Source of the DNA: Simmondsia chinensis
Lineage: Eukaryota; Streptophyta; Magnoliopsida; Caryophyllales; Simmondsiaceae
Length of the DNA stretch: 64,000 nt
NCBI GenBank assembly: GCA_018398585.1
Contig: JAGTTD010000020.1
Coordinates: 23,284,350 to 23,348,349, forward strand
Direction of reading: 5' to 3'
Position numbers and translations under genes: made by a program. The notes below the pieces were generated by a model. The model saw only the letters and a list, made by a program, of their open reading frames with translations, was not told where the DNA came from and did no database searches. Below, in pieces: positions 30,301-41,582 of this stretch (positions are counted from its first letter, which is position 1; the number at the start of each line of letters is the position of its first letter).

Positions 30301-30830
30301 ATATTTTAATACCTTAATGTTTTTTGAAATAATAAAAAGAATCCTAACCTTTTTAAATTAATAAAAATGACCTTAAGTTTTTGTCGTATTGATAAAAATG
30401 CTCATCTTCAACTCGATGACATCATTTTTCATCAAAAGAGCTAATGTAGTAACTTTTTTTTTTTTAATAATGCTATAGTAAAATGACAAAAGAACCCTTC
30501 AATAACCTTACTATTACTTTATAAGCACAAAATTTGAGATGTTGTATTGTGTAAAAAATATCTATTTTTGCTTAATTTATTTAAAAATATGGTTATCGAG
30601 GGGTATTTTTGACATTTTACTATAGAATCAATAAAGATGTACTTGCCACGTCCACTACGTAAACGAAAAATGATATTATCATGCGGAAGAAAGGTTTTTT
30701 TATTAATGTAACAGAAAACTTAAGGATTTTTTTATTAATACAACAAGAACTTAAGGGTTCTTTTAATAATTTAAAAAGGTTAGGGGTCCTTTTTATTAAT
30801 TCAAAAAAATTATGGTACTAAAATATGAAT
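30301..30830. mobile_element. Element with about 100 bp inverted ends
   Basis: Left arm ATATTTTAATACCTTAATG..CCTAACCTTTTTAAATTA..GACCTTAAG mirrors the right arm CTTAAGGGTTC..TTTAAAAAGGTTAGGGG..TACTAAAATAT. Non-coding. Confidence 0.75.
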
Positions 30831-30837
30831 ATCTTTT

Positions 30838-31010
30838 TTTCGGTGACGAGGGATTGGCTTGCCCCAACCAATCCCGACACATGAGAATAACCCACAAACC
30901 CCCATGAGCAGGTAAGTCATGAATATATCCTCAACGAGAATCGAACTTCTAACCTCTGGGCAACGACTGCATAGGTAAGAAATGCCATCAACTGAGATAC
31001 TCTTATGATG
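30838..31010 (-). mobile_element. tRNA-derived SINE
   Basis: Minus strand A box TCTCAGTTGATGG (30985-30997) and B box AGTTCGATTCTCG (30935-30947) at SINE spacing. The body ends in GGGATTGGTTGGGGCAAGCC. Confidence 0.7.
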
Positions 31011-31040
31011 GGCTAATTATTAATGTTAATATATGAGATT

Positions 31041-31760
31041 TCGGCCTCATTTAATTGCCACAAGAATTGAATTCTCATGGAAAGTAGCATTTTTCGGGAA
31101 CTTAATTCATGCGTGAACTTCCCAAGAAGTGGGTAAAAGATGTATGATTGTTAGGATGGGAAATAGAACTTCCTTAAAGAAGCTAGTTAAAAACAATTGA
31201 ATTATAACTTATTTAGAGGAGTTAGGTATGTCACTTCCTGCGTTTTGAAGGAATTGAATATTGCTAAGCAATTTCTATTTCATACATTCTGCCAACTTCC
31301 TATCAACCAAACGAGAGCCCAAAATTGTACTTCCCATGAATTTCTACTTCCCCCGTTTACTTCCTACATATCAAACGGGGCCTTGATTTATTATTATTTT
31401 TTTTAATTTATGGATTTTATAAGATAATTTTTTAGTCTATAAGTTACATGTATTCGTTTAGTATGCAAGAAGTAGGAATTCATGAGAAATACGGATTTTG
31501 GTTCTTGTTTTGTTATACAGGAAGCAAAAATTGCTAAGCAATTTCAAATTCCATCAAAGTGCAGCAAGTAAATTACTTAGCCCTCTCGGTAGGGTTTAAT
31601 TTCTTTGTTCTTAACTAACCTCCTGAAAAAATTTCTATTTATAATCCTGACAATCAAACATATACTGCCTACTTCCTAGAAAGTTAGCATATGAAATGGA
31701 TTCCCAGGTAATATAACTCCCTGCAAGTTTTCAATTCACGTGACAACCAAACGAGGCCTA
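31041..31760. mobile_element. TIR element with CGGCCTCATTTxxTTG ends
   Basis: Left TTCGGCCTCATTTAATTGCC and right GTGACAACCAAACGAGGCCTA are inverted. AT-rich interior, no gene. 31770-32360 beyond it shows nothing I can name. Confidence 0.6.
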
Positions 31761-32374
31761 GGTAGTTTTTTTGCAGGGCCGAAACCTATAATTTGAGGGG
31801 TTTGCAGACAAATCACTACGCTAACATTTTTAGTTCTTTAGCTCGTTCTGTAATCTTGACTGCCACATCATGTTTCACATTGCTTTTCTAATCGTTATAT
31901 TATCCTTTTGGTCCTTCGTCATAAAGCCAACGCTTTTCATTATTTTTTCAAAACATGTTGCCCTTCCGTGTGTATGTATACAGCAAATATTTTGCCCATG
32001 TACAGAAAGGGATAATTTTTGATAATTGTGTTAAGAAAACTTTTCATTGAAATTAGAAAACTGGAAAATTGGTCAAATGGGCGCTTTTTCGATTAGAAAA
32101 GTTGGAAAACAGTTTTTCAACTTTTCATATTCTATTAGTAAAGTTGAAAAACAATTTTAAACTATTTCCAAACTTTTATCACCTCGTTATAAAAATTGGT
32201 AAACATAAGAATCCTGTGTTTTCCACTGCCCTAGATAATAACGGGAATTCATTACTATGTTGCCGACGCTAGTTATCCAATACTTACTAGATCTTGGCAT
32301 CGTAACCGAGTGAACACTATCATTAAATGACTTTCAAGGCAAAAGATGCATAATAGAACCATATGAGTTGCTTA

Positions 32375-32612
32375 AAAGGAAGGAACATATCCAGTACCTC
32401 AAGGGCTCTCGCCTAAGAAAGGTTTGAGGGGGCAGATGTACGCAGCCTTCCCCCTTCAGGTTATTAACCTGAAGAGAGGCTGTTTCCCAGTACCCCCAAC
32501 CTGAGAGTGAGGACTTCCCAGGAGGTCACCCATCCTAGTACTACTCTCGTCCAAGCACGCTTAACTTCGGAGTTCTAATGGGATCCAATGATGGCATATT
32601 GGTGTCCTCCTT
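32375..32612 (-). mobile_element. 5S-headed SINE with Angio/RTE tail
   Basis: The minus strand has GGATCCCATTAGAACTCCGA, AAGTTAAGCGTGCTTGGACG, GGATGGGTGACCTCCTGGGA, then AGGTTGGGGG and the tail. Perfect 14 bp duplication ATATGAGTTGCTTA at 32361-32374 and 32613-32626. An ATT repeat follows at 32627. Confidence 0.92.
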
Positions 32613-32849
32613 ATATGAGTTGCTTAATTATTATTATTATTATTATTATGGTCAGATATGAGTTGTTTAATTATAGATACTAGTCTTTGTCAAATATGAA
32701 TCTATGATAGAGTAAGTTTTTGGTATACTTAAGATTAGGTTCCCATTTTAAAAAACGTTACTAATATATCAGCTGAGACAACAAAAAGTTGACTTTGATA
32801 CCATATTGTTTGTTAGATAATTTTATTCCCGGGGAAGACAAAGCAAAAA

Positions 32850-32985
32850 TTTTTTTTGGATAATTGGATACAAGTACTAAAGGCACAAAAATACAGAGCA
32901 GAGTCATAAGGCAAACAACAAACTACAGCAAACGAAGTCCATCGCCTACTCGAACCAAAACCACCAAGAACCAAAACAAAATAGA
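32850..32985 (-). mobile_element. Possible LINE 3' end fragment
   Basis: On the minus strand TGCCTTTAGTACTTGTATCC leads into an A-rich tail, resembling LINE 3' ends. No coding sequence is left. Confidence 0.35.
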
Positions 32986-33589
32986 TATATTATTTACTTT
33001 GTACAATAAAGAAAGTGGCGTGACCTTTGATTAAGATCATTTTAAGTTTTATTTCGATTTATAGGTTAGCCTGATCGGGTTACATTAAGTCAGGTCAGTC
33101 TAACCTTGGATTTGAGTCATTCTCAAGTTTTGGGTTAATCGCGTTGGCTAATTTAGACTCTAAGTAAGATAGGGTCAGGTTTAAGTGAGATTGGGTCATT
33201 TTATATTCAAGTCATTTCGAAAGGTGCTGTTGGTTTTTCCGATTTCGAGTCATTTTAGGTTTTGCGATTTTTGATTTGATGATAATGAAGCAAATATGGA
33301 ACTACAACTCAATTCCATGAAATCCAACAATGGAATTGTAATTTAAATTCCAGTAAATGAAATAGAATTAGTATTTTATACCCCAAATTAAGTTTTGGAC
33401 TCAATTTCGGGCTCGAAATCTACATGTCAATCTTGACCTGACACCCACATGCCAATCATTACTTGAAAATTAAAAGTCGTACTGGTTAAGTAAGAAATAA
33501 CCTAATTTTAATGATATGAGCAAAATAATCCATTTTTAAACGATACATTTTTCCATTTTCCAACTGCCCTATGGAACTAATTCTCTTCT

Positions 33590-34140
33590 TTGAACACGTA
33601 TTCGTACCCATACCTTTTGGATCCCTTCTTGAGTATGGGAGTAGAGATCACAATGGGGTGGAGCAACTATGGCGGTGCCTCATCTATACTCGTATCCGCT
33701 AGTCGCTACATTACCCGCCGTTGGTATGAAGTTGATAAGCATACTGGCTCCTGGTGGATACAAATCCATACCCATACCTGCTCCATCATCCACGGGCAAG
33801 TCCTTAATACCCACCTCGTACCCGCTTCATATTCATTGTTTTTTGGTTAACAATTATTCATATCTACCATATTAATTATTTAATATTATTTTTAAATTTT
33901 AATTGCATTTTTTGGGGTCAAAAATCTAATTGTATTTTTCTATAATATTAGACAAAATTAAGTAATTAAATCAAGTACATATTTTTTCTATTTTTGAATT
34001 AATAAATTAGGGTAGCTATGAGATGATATAAAAGGTATCGGTGAGGTAGGTACCTTTCACATACCCGTGGTGGGTATTATCATGTAAATCCGACCTGTAC
34101 CCATTACCTACTTTACTAGCATGATATATGTCCCAAATGT
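33590..34140. repeat. TACCCGTACCC-type TIR relic
   Basis: Related to 198-703: CACAATGGGGTGGAGC, CATACCCATACCTGC, CACATACCCGTGG. Ends are not resolved. No gene. Confidence 0.45.
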
Positions 34141-34156
34141 GACAGATACCTATGAC

Positions 34157-34758
34157 TAGGGCTGCAAATTAGCCAAGTTGAGCCGAATCACAGCTTGCTC
34201 GGCTTGACTTGTTAACTAAATGAGACCGGTTCGGTATTGGTATTTATCTAATCGAGTCGCATACCTATGCTTGGCTTGGCTTATTTACTAAATGAGACTG
34301 GCTTAATATTGGTATCATTTAGGCATTGATTATTTGGCGAGTTAGTTCGCTGAGCTTTGTCAACTTATTGGACTCATTTACCGGGCTCCTGAAGCTCAGT
34401 TATTAGACTTATTAGATTTATTTATGATTATTGTTGGATTGTCAGAAAAGGGTAATAAAATAAATTATATATGAAAATTGGAACTAAACAAAAGCACAAC
34501 TGTAATTCAATTTTACAATCTAGACATGCGAGACAATAATCGAGCTGGCTAATGTGCCCATAAACGAGCCCGTCATGAAGCCGGCTCGTAAGTCTTTCGA
34601 GCCAAGACGGCTTCGGTTTGATTTAACTCGTTTATTTAAACAAGCTGTCCTTAAACGAGCCGAGCCGGCTCTAGAGTCAGTTTAGACGAGTCTGAGCCAA
34701 GCCCTTAACGAGTGAGTCAAACCGGCTTGTGAACAAGCTTGGCTCATTTGTAGTCCTA
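34157..34758. mobile_element. hAT-like element 0.3 kb upstream of STA1
   Basis: 602 bp with ends TAGGGCTGCAAAT and TTTGTAGTCCTA, flanked by CCTATGAC (34149-34156) and CCTACGAC (34759-34766), an 8 bp duplication with one change. The interior has GAGCCGGCTC-type motifs and no transposase. Confidence 0.88.
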
Positions 34759-35054
34759 CCTACGACTAACGGGTTTTACCTGTTCTATTGCCTTCTCTGT
34801 ATTCTATAGGTATGGATCCGAATCCAAACCCGGATCCATACACCTAGCTAGCCGGCTCATTGAACCCGACCGACTTGGAGACAGAGAGAGAAATCAAATT
34901 TCTAACATAAACTATCGAAAAATTATCATTGTCCCCAAATTTCTCAATTTCTTCTTCTCTCACTTCAATTAATCTCCGATCCGCAATCAATCAAGGTACT
35001 TCGAATCCAATTTATCTCTTTGTTCGTCTAATTTCTTTCAATTTGCTTTCAATT

Positions 35055-38000
35055 ATGGTGTTTCTCAAATCATTCGATCACAAAACCCTAGCTCTCAATG
35101 TAAACCCTAATTCGACAACCTTCGAAACCCTAAAAATCGAAATCTTCAATCGACTAGGGGTTCCAATTGATCAACAACGCTTGTTCTTATCATCAAAACG
35201 GCTAATTTGTGATGGAAATTTGAGAATTTGTGATTTGGGGATTGAATTGAACTCTATGTTAGTTCTTCATGTTCCTTTGTATGGTGGTATGCAAGCTCCT
35301 GTGCAACCTAAGAATCGCTTAGATTTCCTTAACTCGAAACCGCCACCGAATTATGTCGCCGGGCTTGGTCGTGGCGCGACTGGGTTCACCACCCGGTCCG
35401 ATATCGGCCCTGCCCGAGCCGCTCCTGACCTCCCCGACCGATCGGCTACGACCATTGGCGGTGCCTCTGGTGGGGTTGGCCGGGGGCGGGGAAAGGGGCC
35501 GGGCGAGGAGGAGGAGGAGGAAGAAGGGGATGATAAAGGGTATGATGAGAATCAGAAGTTTGATGAGTTTGAAGGGAATGATGTGGGTTTGTTTGCGTCG
35601 GCCGAGTATGATGAGGATGATAAAGAGGCGGATGCAGTGTGGGAGGCGATCGATAAGAGGATGGATTTGAGGAGGAAGGACAGGAGAGAGGCTAGGTTGA
35701 AGGAGGAGATTGAGAAGTACCGTGCTTCGAATCCAAAGATCACGGAGCAGTTTGCGGATTTGAAGAGAAAGTTGTATACTTTGTCTGCTGAGGAATGGGA
35801 TAGTATACCAGAGATTGGGGATTACTCGTTGAGGAATAAGAAGCGGAGGTTTGAGAGTTTCGTACCCGTTCCTGACACGTTGCTTGAAAAGGCTAGGCAA
35901 GAGAAGGAAACGGTTACTGCCTTGGATCCTAAGACTCGGGCTGCTGGTGGGACTGAGACGCCTTGGGCTCAAACTCCGGTGACTGATTTGACTGCTGTTG
36001 GTGAGGGGAGAGGTACGGTGTTGTCATTGAAACTGGACCGGTTGTCGGATTCTGTATCGGGTTTGACGGTTGTTGATCCAAAAGGGTATCTGACGGATCT
36101 TAAGAGTATGAAGATAACAAGTGACGCAGAGATTTCTGATATTAAGAAAGCAAGGTTGTTGTTGAAGTCAGTTATCCAGACGAATCCAAAGCATCCGCCT
36201 GGTTGGATTGCAGCTGCGAGGCTTGAGGAAGTCGCGGGAAAGATTCAGACAGCGAGGCAGTTGATTTCAAAAGGTTGCGAGGAGTGTCCCAAGAGCGAGG
36301 ATGTTTGGTTAGAGGCATGCCGTTTGGCAAGTCCTGATGAAGCCAAAGCCGTGATAGCGAGAGGTGTTAAGACAATCCCAAATTCGGTGAAGTTGTGGAT
36401 GCAAGCAGCGAAGTTGGAGCAGGATGACATGAATAAGAGTCGGGTGTTGAGGAAGGGGCTTGAACATATTCCAGATTCTGTGAGGCTTTGGAGGGCCGTT
36501 GTGGAGCTCGCTAACGAGGAGGATGCTAGGCTCCTCCTTCAAAGAGCGGTGGAGTGTTGTCCTTTGCATGTCGAATTGTGGCTCGCGCTTGCGCGACTTG
36601 AGACGTATGATAATGCGAAGAAAGTACTCAACAAAGCCCGAGAAAAGCTATCGAAGGAGCCGGCTATTTGGATTACCGCCGCAAAGTTGGAAGAGGCTAA
36701 CGGTAATACTTCCATGGTTTCAAAAATCATTGAGAGGGGTATTAGAGCCCTCCAAAGGGAAGGCGTTGTCATTGACCGTGAAGCGTGGATGAAGGAGGCC
36801 GAGGCTTCTGAACGTGCAGGGTCTGTTGTAACTTGTCAGGCTATAATCCAGCATACAGTCGGTATTGGGGTTGAGGAGGAAGATAGGAAAAGGACATGGG
36901 TTGCAGACGCTGAAGAGTGCAAGAAAAGAGGGTCCATCGAGACTGCTAGAGCTATATATTCTCACGCGCTTTCGGTCTTCTTGACTAAGAAGAGCATTTG
37001 GCTTAAAGCGGCGCAACTTGAGAAGAGCCATGGGACCCGAGAGTCCCTTGACGCGTTGCTGAGACGGGCAGTCACATATGTGCCACAAGCTGAAGTTTTA
37101 TGGCTGATGGGTGCAAAGGAAAAATGGCTTGCGGGAGACGTGCCCGCCGCCCGGGCCATCCTCCAGGAAGCTTACGCTGCAATCCCGAACTCTGAAGAGA
37201 TCTGGCTTGCTGCCTTCAAGCTCGAGTTCGAGAATCATGAGCCCGAGAGAGCGAAAATGCTCCTCGCTAAAGCCCGAGAACGAGGAGGAACAGAAAGAGT
37301 TTGGATGAAATCTGCTATCGTAGAGAGAGAATTGGGTAACACCGACGAGGAGAGACGACTCCTTGAAGAAGGTTTAAAACTCTTCCCATCTTTCTTCAAG
37401 TTATGGTTAATGCTTGGACAACTCGAGGAGCGGCTTAAGCAATTAGAACTTGCAAAAGAAGTGTATGAGGCGGGTTTAAAGCAATGCCCACATTGCATTC
37501 CTCTATGGCTCTCTCTTTCAAACCTTGAGGAGAAGACTAACGGGTTAAGCAAAGCTCGAGCTATTCTAACCATGGCTAGGAAGAAGAAGCCACAAAATCC
37601 CGAACTATGGCTAGCCGCAGTTCGAACTGAACTAAGACATGGTAACAAAAAGGAAGCCGATATCTTAATGGCAAAGGCGCTTCAAGAGTGTCCAAACAGT
37701 GGCATTTTATGGGCAATGTCAATAGAGATGGTTCCTCGCCCTCAGCGTAAGACAAAGAGCGCAGATGCGCTCAAGAAATGCGATCACGACCCCCACGTGA
37801 TTGCTGCCGTGGCAAAGCTGTTCTGGCATGACCGGAAGGTGGACAAGGCTAGGAATTGGCTTAACAGGGCGGTGACGCTTGCCCCAGATATCGGGGATTT
37901 CTGGGCGTGGTATTATAAGTTTGAGATTCAGCACGGGACCGAGGAGACCCAGAAAGAGGTGGTGAAGCGATGCGTGGGGGCGGAGCCAAAGCACGGGGAG

Positions 38001-38117
38001 AAATGGCAGGCGGTGGCCAAGGCGGTGGAGAATTCTCATCAGCCAACCGAAGCGGTTTTGAAGAAAGTAGTTGTCGCGATCGGGAAGGAAGAGAACGGAG
38101 CTGAGAATAAGAACTAG
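35055..38117 (+). CDS. STA1: Pre-mRNA processing factor 6 homologue, STABILIZED1
   Basis: 1020-residue U5 snRNP protein of the PRP6 family that bridges U5 and U4/U6 in the tri-snRNP; in Arabidopsis STA1 is needed for splicing and for cold and heat tolerance. Seen here: an N-terminal ubiquitin-like fold region (1-75, MVFLKSFDHKTLALNVNPNS), the PRP1 N-terminal domain with RLDFLNSKPPPNYVAGLGRG, GFTTRSDIGPARAAPDLPDR, an acidic E-run near 155, FDEFEGNDVGLFA and ETPWAQTPVTDLTAVGEGRG. From about 360 on come HAT repeats with W..AA.LE spacing (for example KEPAIWITAAKLEEANG, CPLHVELWLALARLE). A single uninterrupted exon, as in Arabidopsis, and close to its 1029 residues. The frame is open to 34929, but the ATG at 35055 gives the family start; the 42 extra residues are leader. 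Confidence 0.97.
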   Translation: MVFLKSFDHKTLALNVNPNSTTFETLKIEIFNRLGVPIDQQRLFLSSKRLICDGNLRICDLGIELNSMLVLHVPLYGGMQAPVQPKNRLDFLNSKPPPNYVAGLGRGATGFTTRSDIGPARAAPDLPDRSATTIGGASGGVGRGRGKGPGEEEEEEEGDDKGYDENQKFDEFEGNDVGLFASAEYDEDDKEADAVWEAIDKRMDLRRKDRREARLKEEIEKYRASNPKITEQFADLKRKLYTLSAEEWDSIPEIGDYSLRNKKRRFESFVPVPDTLLEKARQEKETVTALDPKTRAAGGTETPWAQTPVTDLTAVGEGRGTVLSLKLDRLSDSVSGLTVVDPKGYLTDLKSMKITSDAEISDIKKARLLLKSVIQTNPKHPPGWIAAARLEEVAGKIQTARQLISKGCEECPKSEDVWLEACRLASPDEAKAVIARGVKTIPNSVKLWMQAAKLEQDDMNKSRVLRKGLEHIPDSVRLWRAVVELANEEDARLLLQRAVECCPLHVELWLALARLETYDNAKKVLNKAREKLSKEPAIWITAAKLEEANGNTSMVSKIIERGIRALQREGVVIDREAWMKEAEASERAGSVVTCQAIIQHTVGIGVEEEDRKRTWVADAEECKKRGSIETARAIYSHALSVFLTKKSIWLKAAQLEKSHGTRESLDALLRRAVTYVPQAEVLWLMGAKEKWLAGDVPAARAILQEAYAAIPNSEEIWLAAFKLEFENHEPERAKMLLAKARERGGTERVWMKSAIVERELGNTDEERRLLEEGLKLFPSFFKLWLMLGQLEERLKQLELAKEVYEAGLKQCPHCIPLWLSLSNLEEKTNGLSKARAILTMARKKKPQNPELWLAAVRTELRHGNKKEADILMAKALQECPNSGILWAMSIEMVPRPQRKTKSADALKKCDHDPHVIAAVAKLFWHDRKVDKARNWLNRAVTLAPDIGDFWAWYYKFEIQHGTEETQKEVVKRCVGAEPKHGEKWQAVAKAVENSHQPTEAVLKKVVVAIGKEENGAENKN

Positions 38118-38344
38118 AAAGGTGCGATCTTTCTTTGGTTCTTTTGAGTTTTGAGTTGATAATGTTTGTGTGTTATTGCATTTGATTTTGTTGTTATAGA
38201 CTATAGTTCCTGACCTTATATTATATCTGATTGACTGATTTTCTGGTGATGAACTGTATGGTTCTGCTAAATGAGATTCTAATCTGATATCTATTCTATC
38301 CTTTGTTCGCATGTTTCTGTTGGAATTTCTTTTTATCCTCTGCT

Positions 38345-38505
38345 TGGGTACTCTTTTTGGGGTCGGGGCCCTTCGAGAACAGCCTCTCTAAAGAGCCTCT
38401 CTAAAGGGTAGCTTCCTATAGGGTACCGCTGCGTATGTCTTACTTTTTCAAACCCTACCTTGGCGGTATCTTCTTTGAGGCACTGGGTGGTTGTTGTTTA
38501 TGCTT
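38345..38505 (+). mobile_element. Degenerate Angio/RTE tail downstream of STA1
   Basis: GGGGTCGGGGCCCTTCGAGA, CCGCTGCGTATGTCTTAC, TTTGAGGCACTGGGTGGTTG. Old copy with a local GAGCCTCTCTAAAG duplication, about 230 bases past the stop codon. Confidence 0.7.
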
Positions 38506-38512
38506 CACAATA

Positions 38513-38870
38513 GGGGTGTAAACGAACCAAATATTTTAGAAACGAGTTGTGTGCAAAATTCATTATGGTTTGTTTGTGTTCATTTCAGGGGTTTGATAGC
38601 TTATCGAGTAGATTTCAAGTGGGCGTGTTAACAAGTTGAGAGTGGGTGCTCGAGTTGTTAATGTTTGTGAACAGCTAGACAAGGGTTTGTTAAATGTCAA
38701 TAATAGCTCAAACATGGTTCAATAGTAATTCGAATAGCTCAGCTCATTGCAAATTCCATTTCATAGCAGGCTCGGTGTCATTCAGCTTAATAACGAGCTT
38801 GGATCAACTCCATAACAAGCTTGGACCAAATTAGGCTAATGATAATGCTTGTGTTTATTGGCATATTATA
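38513..38870. repeat. hAT-like GAGCTCG relic
   Basis: Begins TAGGGGTGTAAACGAACC and has AACAAGCTTGGA motifs near its right side. 38870-39460 after it is AT-rich with no feature named. Confidence 0.5.
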
Positions 38871-39462
38871 TCTGGTTGACTGTGATTTGCTTGTGATGAA
38901 CTCTGTATCTTTATGCTGTATGAGATTTTGAATCTTTGCGCTTATGTTTGCTATTGAATGAATGGCCTAAGAAAAGGATCAAAATCGAGGCTCTGTTTGT
39001 TTTGGCGGAAAATATTTTTCATATAAAGACTTTATCTTGCTCGATTTAGTGAATCGTGTTTGTTATATGAATTTGTATATGAATTATTTTACCGTCATTA
39101 TTGATGAATTATTGTAGATTTAGGATTCGAATTTGGTTTTTATCATATTAGGAGTTTGTTATTATGGGTTGAAGAGTATATGACTCTAGTTTCATCTTTA
39201 TGTATACGAATCTGATCAGCATTTATAGGTAGATTATTAGACTATTTATAAATAAATTTCATATTTTTGTTTCCAAGGTACAAGTCGATTAAAACTAAGT
39301 GCATTTAAGTATGGGTGCTATTTTTTTTTTTTTACCTCAATGGATTGTTCGTGTTCAAAATCAATTATGGTTGTTTTTGTTCAGTTTAGAGCTTGATTGC
39401 TTATCGAGCTAACTTGGAGCATGTTCAATAAACTGAATAAGTTGACTCCAAGTGATAGGTAT

Positions 39463-40426
39463 TAGGGGTGCACATGGATCGGGTAATACCCAAGACCCAC
39501 CCAACCCATATCAATTGGGTTGGGTTGGGTCAGGTCAATTTTCTTTGGGTTGGGTTGGGTCAGGTCAATTTTCTTTGGCGGGTCTAATGGGTCTAAACTG
39601 CTTTGCTCCCATGGGTATCGGGTCTAGGTTCGGGTTACCCATGGGTAGGCATTGATTATGTAGGAGTATGTTCTTATTTTTGATCTAATGTAAGAATATG
39701 TTCAAACATGCCTAAATTGATAATTCCAACAATATGTTGGTCTTTTCATTAGAATTTGATGATTTTTTGTCAAAAATGCTAATATTGTCCACAATTTTGA
39801 TAATATTTGGATAGTTTATATCAACATTCAATGAATTTTTTGTCATAATTTATTGAATATTTGCTGAAAATATTAATGTGATATTATTTTCATAATTATG
39901 TATAATATCAACATTTTAGGTATAAAATAGGTCAAATTCTTAAAAATTCATCAAATTTCAATATAAAGTACCTAATGTGATAAAATACTCAAACCTTATG
40001 GTATCTTATTATATATATTAAAATGTCAGGTACCTATGTGATAAATGGTCAAACCTTAGGATACCGAAGTTATAATTTTTCAAATTTAAATGAATGTTTG
40101 TTTATATGTTCGTCCAACCTGACTTGACCCACCCAACCTAACCCAACCCAACCCAGAACCATTGTCTTACTATTTTATGGGTATGGGTCAAATATTGGAT
40201 GAGTCATAATGGTTCTAGACTCGACCCTTTTTATTTTTTATTTTTATTATGATGGTAAAGCCATGGGGAGGGAGGAGGGGATAAACCCCTTAAAGTCCTC
40301 ATTAAAGAGGACACTACTTTGAGCTTTATGGTATTCGATCCCGGGTCACCTCGTGGGCAGCCGGCGATTACGACCACTCGGCTATGTCCCTAAGGGACTT
40401 CTAGACCCAACCCATGAACACCCCCA
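39463..40426. mobile_element. hAT-like element with TAGGGGTGCACATGG ends
   Basis: Left TAGGGGTGCACATGGATCGG and right CCCATGAACACCCCC are inverted, and GGGTTGGGTTGGGTCAGG blocks are mirrored by CCAACCCAACCCA. It appears to hold a GGTACC-family piece (39760-40085) and a tRNA-like SINE (40250-40392). Confidence 0.55.
40250..40392 (-). mobile_element. tRNA-derived SINE
   Basis: Minus strand A box TAGCCGAGTGG (40374-40384) and B box GGGATCGAATACC (40330-40342) with the spacing of a Pol III promoter. Confidence 0.6.
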
Positions 40427-40433
40427 ATAGGTA

Positions 40434-41230
40434 GGGGTATTCAAGTCGTTAATGTTTGAGAATAATTTGATAAGAAATCATTACCAACTCGTTAAATGTC
40501 GGTATTAGCTCGAAAATGGTTCGATAGTAATTGAATAGCTCGGCACGTCAAAGCTACTCGATACTAGGCTTGACAAAATTATGAACTTGAATTGGCTCAA
40601 TAACAAGTTAAAATCAGTTGGATTAGGCTAACAATAATATTTGTATCCTGTATTTTATTAAATGAAACATATTTATAAATATGTTTTTACATTTAAAATA
40701 TAAAGGTTTGGCAATTCATTTAACCAATGATATCGTTTAAAAGCCCCATTATTCGAACTCTTGGCTTCTACATATACATTCGTTCAAGGGAATTTATTAT
40801 TTAGATATTTTAAGATTTGAATATTTATAATCTAAATATTTGACGTCTAAAGGTAAAATTAATCAGTTATTCTTTGCCAAAATTCGTCTGAGAAGGAGGG
40901 GTCATTAGAAATTGTTGATGTCGAACATAATAACAATAGTTTACAGGTATACTTTATTGTAATATTATGATTTTTTGTCCTAAAACGTTAACATGACACA
41001 TTTCGCATATATATAGATATTTTTCTTCGTGACTCAATGAATTTTTTCCATAATCCACTGAATTTCTCCAAAAAACATTGATATATATATTTTGTCATAA
41101 TCATATATATATATCCATATTTTATGATAAAAATTGGTCGAAATTCACTACATATTTACTGAGTTATTATATATGGTGAATTATTGAAATATCAAGATAT
41201 CAAGGTGATCAAATCATACGCTCAAGGTAA
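40434..41230. repeat. hAT-like relic followed by GGTACC-family relic
   Basis: 40434 starts TAGGGGTATTCAAGTCG with GAGCTC-type motifs to about 40640; 40795-41225 has degenerate TTATTTAGATATTTTAAG motifs of the long-TIR family. No gene. Confidence 0.4.
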
Positions 41231-41394
41231 CTCGAGTATTTTACATAAGATCGAAAAAGGTGGCAACCTCCCCCAAATTCCTTTAACCTTTTCCCCCATG
41301 ATAACAATGAAATTTGCTCCCGTGTATCGGGCACCGCCTCCACAGACTTTACGGGTTAAGCTAGCTGGTACTTTATAGCTCCAGTATTGCATCT

Positions 41395-41575
41395 GTTTGC
41401 ATGACCACCGATGTTATATAGGTTTTCCTACTGGTAAAGGAACCAAGTGTCATATGAGGCTTTTATGAGAAATGAGCAGTCTAAGGCATTTTGTGTTAAG
41501 GGGGTGATGGGGTTCAAACTCGGGCCACTTCTAACTTAGAGACATGATAGTTACCACTATATCAAGGCCTTAGAA
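41395..41575 (-). mobile_element. tRNA-derived SINE at the 3' end of the DOT3-like gene
   Basis: Minus strand A box TGATATAGTGG (41554-41564) and B box AGTTTGAACCCC (41509-41520). Its 5' edge lies about 8 bases past the stop codon of the NPH3-type gene, so it probably forms part of that gene's 3' UTR. Confidence 0.6.
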
Positions 41576-41582
41576 ACTCGTG

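Noticed and set aside
34929..35054. STA1 start 42 codons upstream
   Set aside because: The frame is open, but the extra residues do not resemble the family. The ATG at 35055 gives the conserved MVFL start and the expected length.
35319..38312. Several long frames on the minus strand of STA1
   Set aside because: Shadows of a well-supported plus-strand coding exon; no family resemblance.
40250..41575. tRNA genes at 40250-40392 and 41395-41575
   Set aside because: A and B boxes are present, but no acceptor-stem pairing or 7-base anticodon loop can be drawn. Treated as SINE heads.
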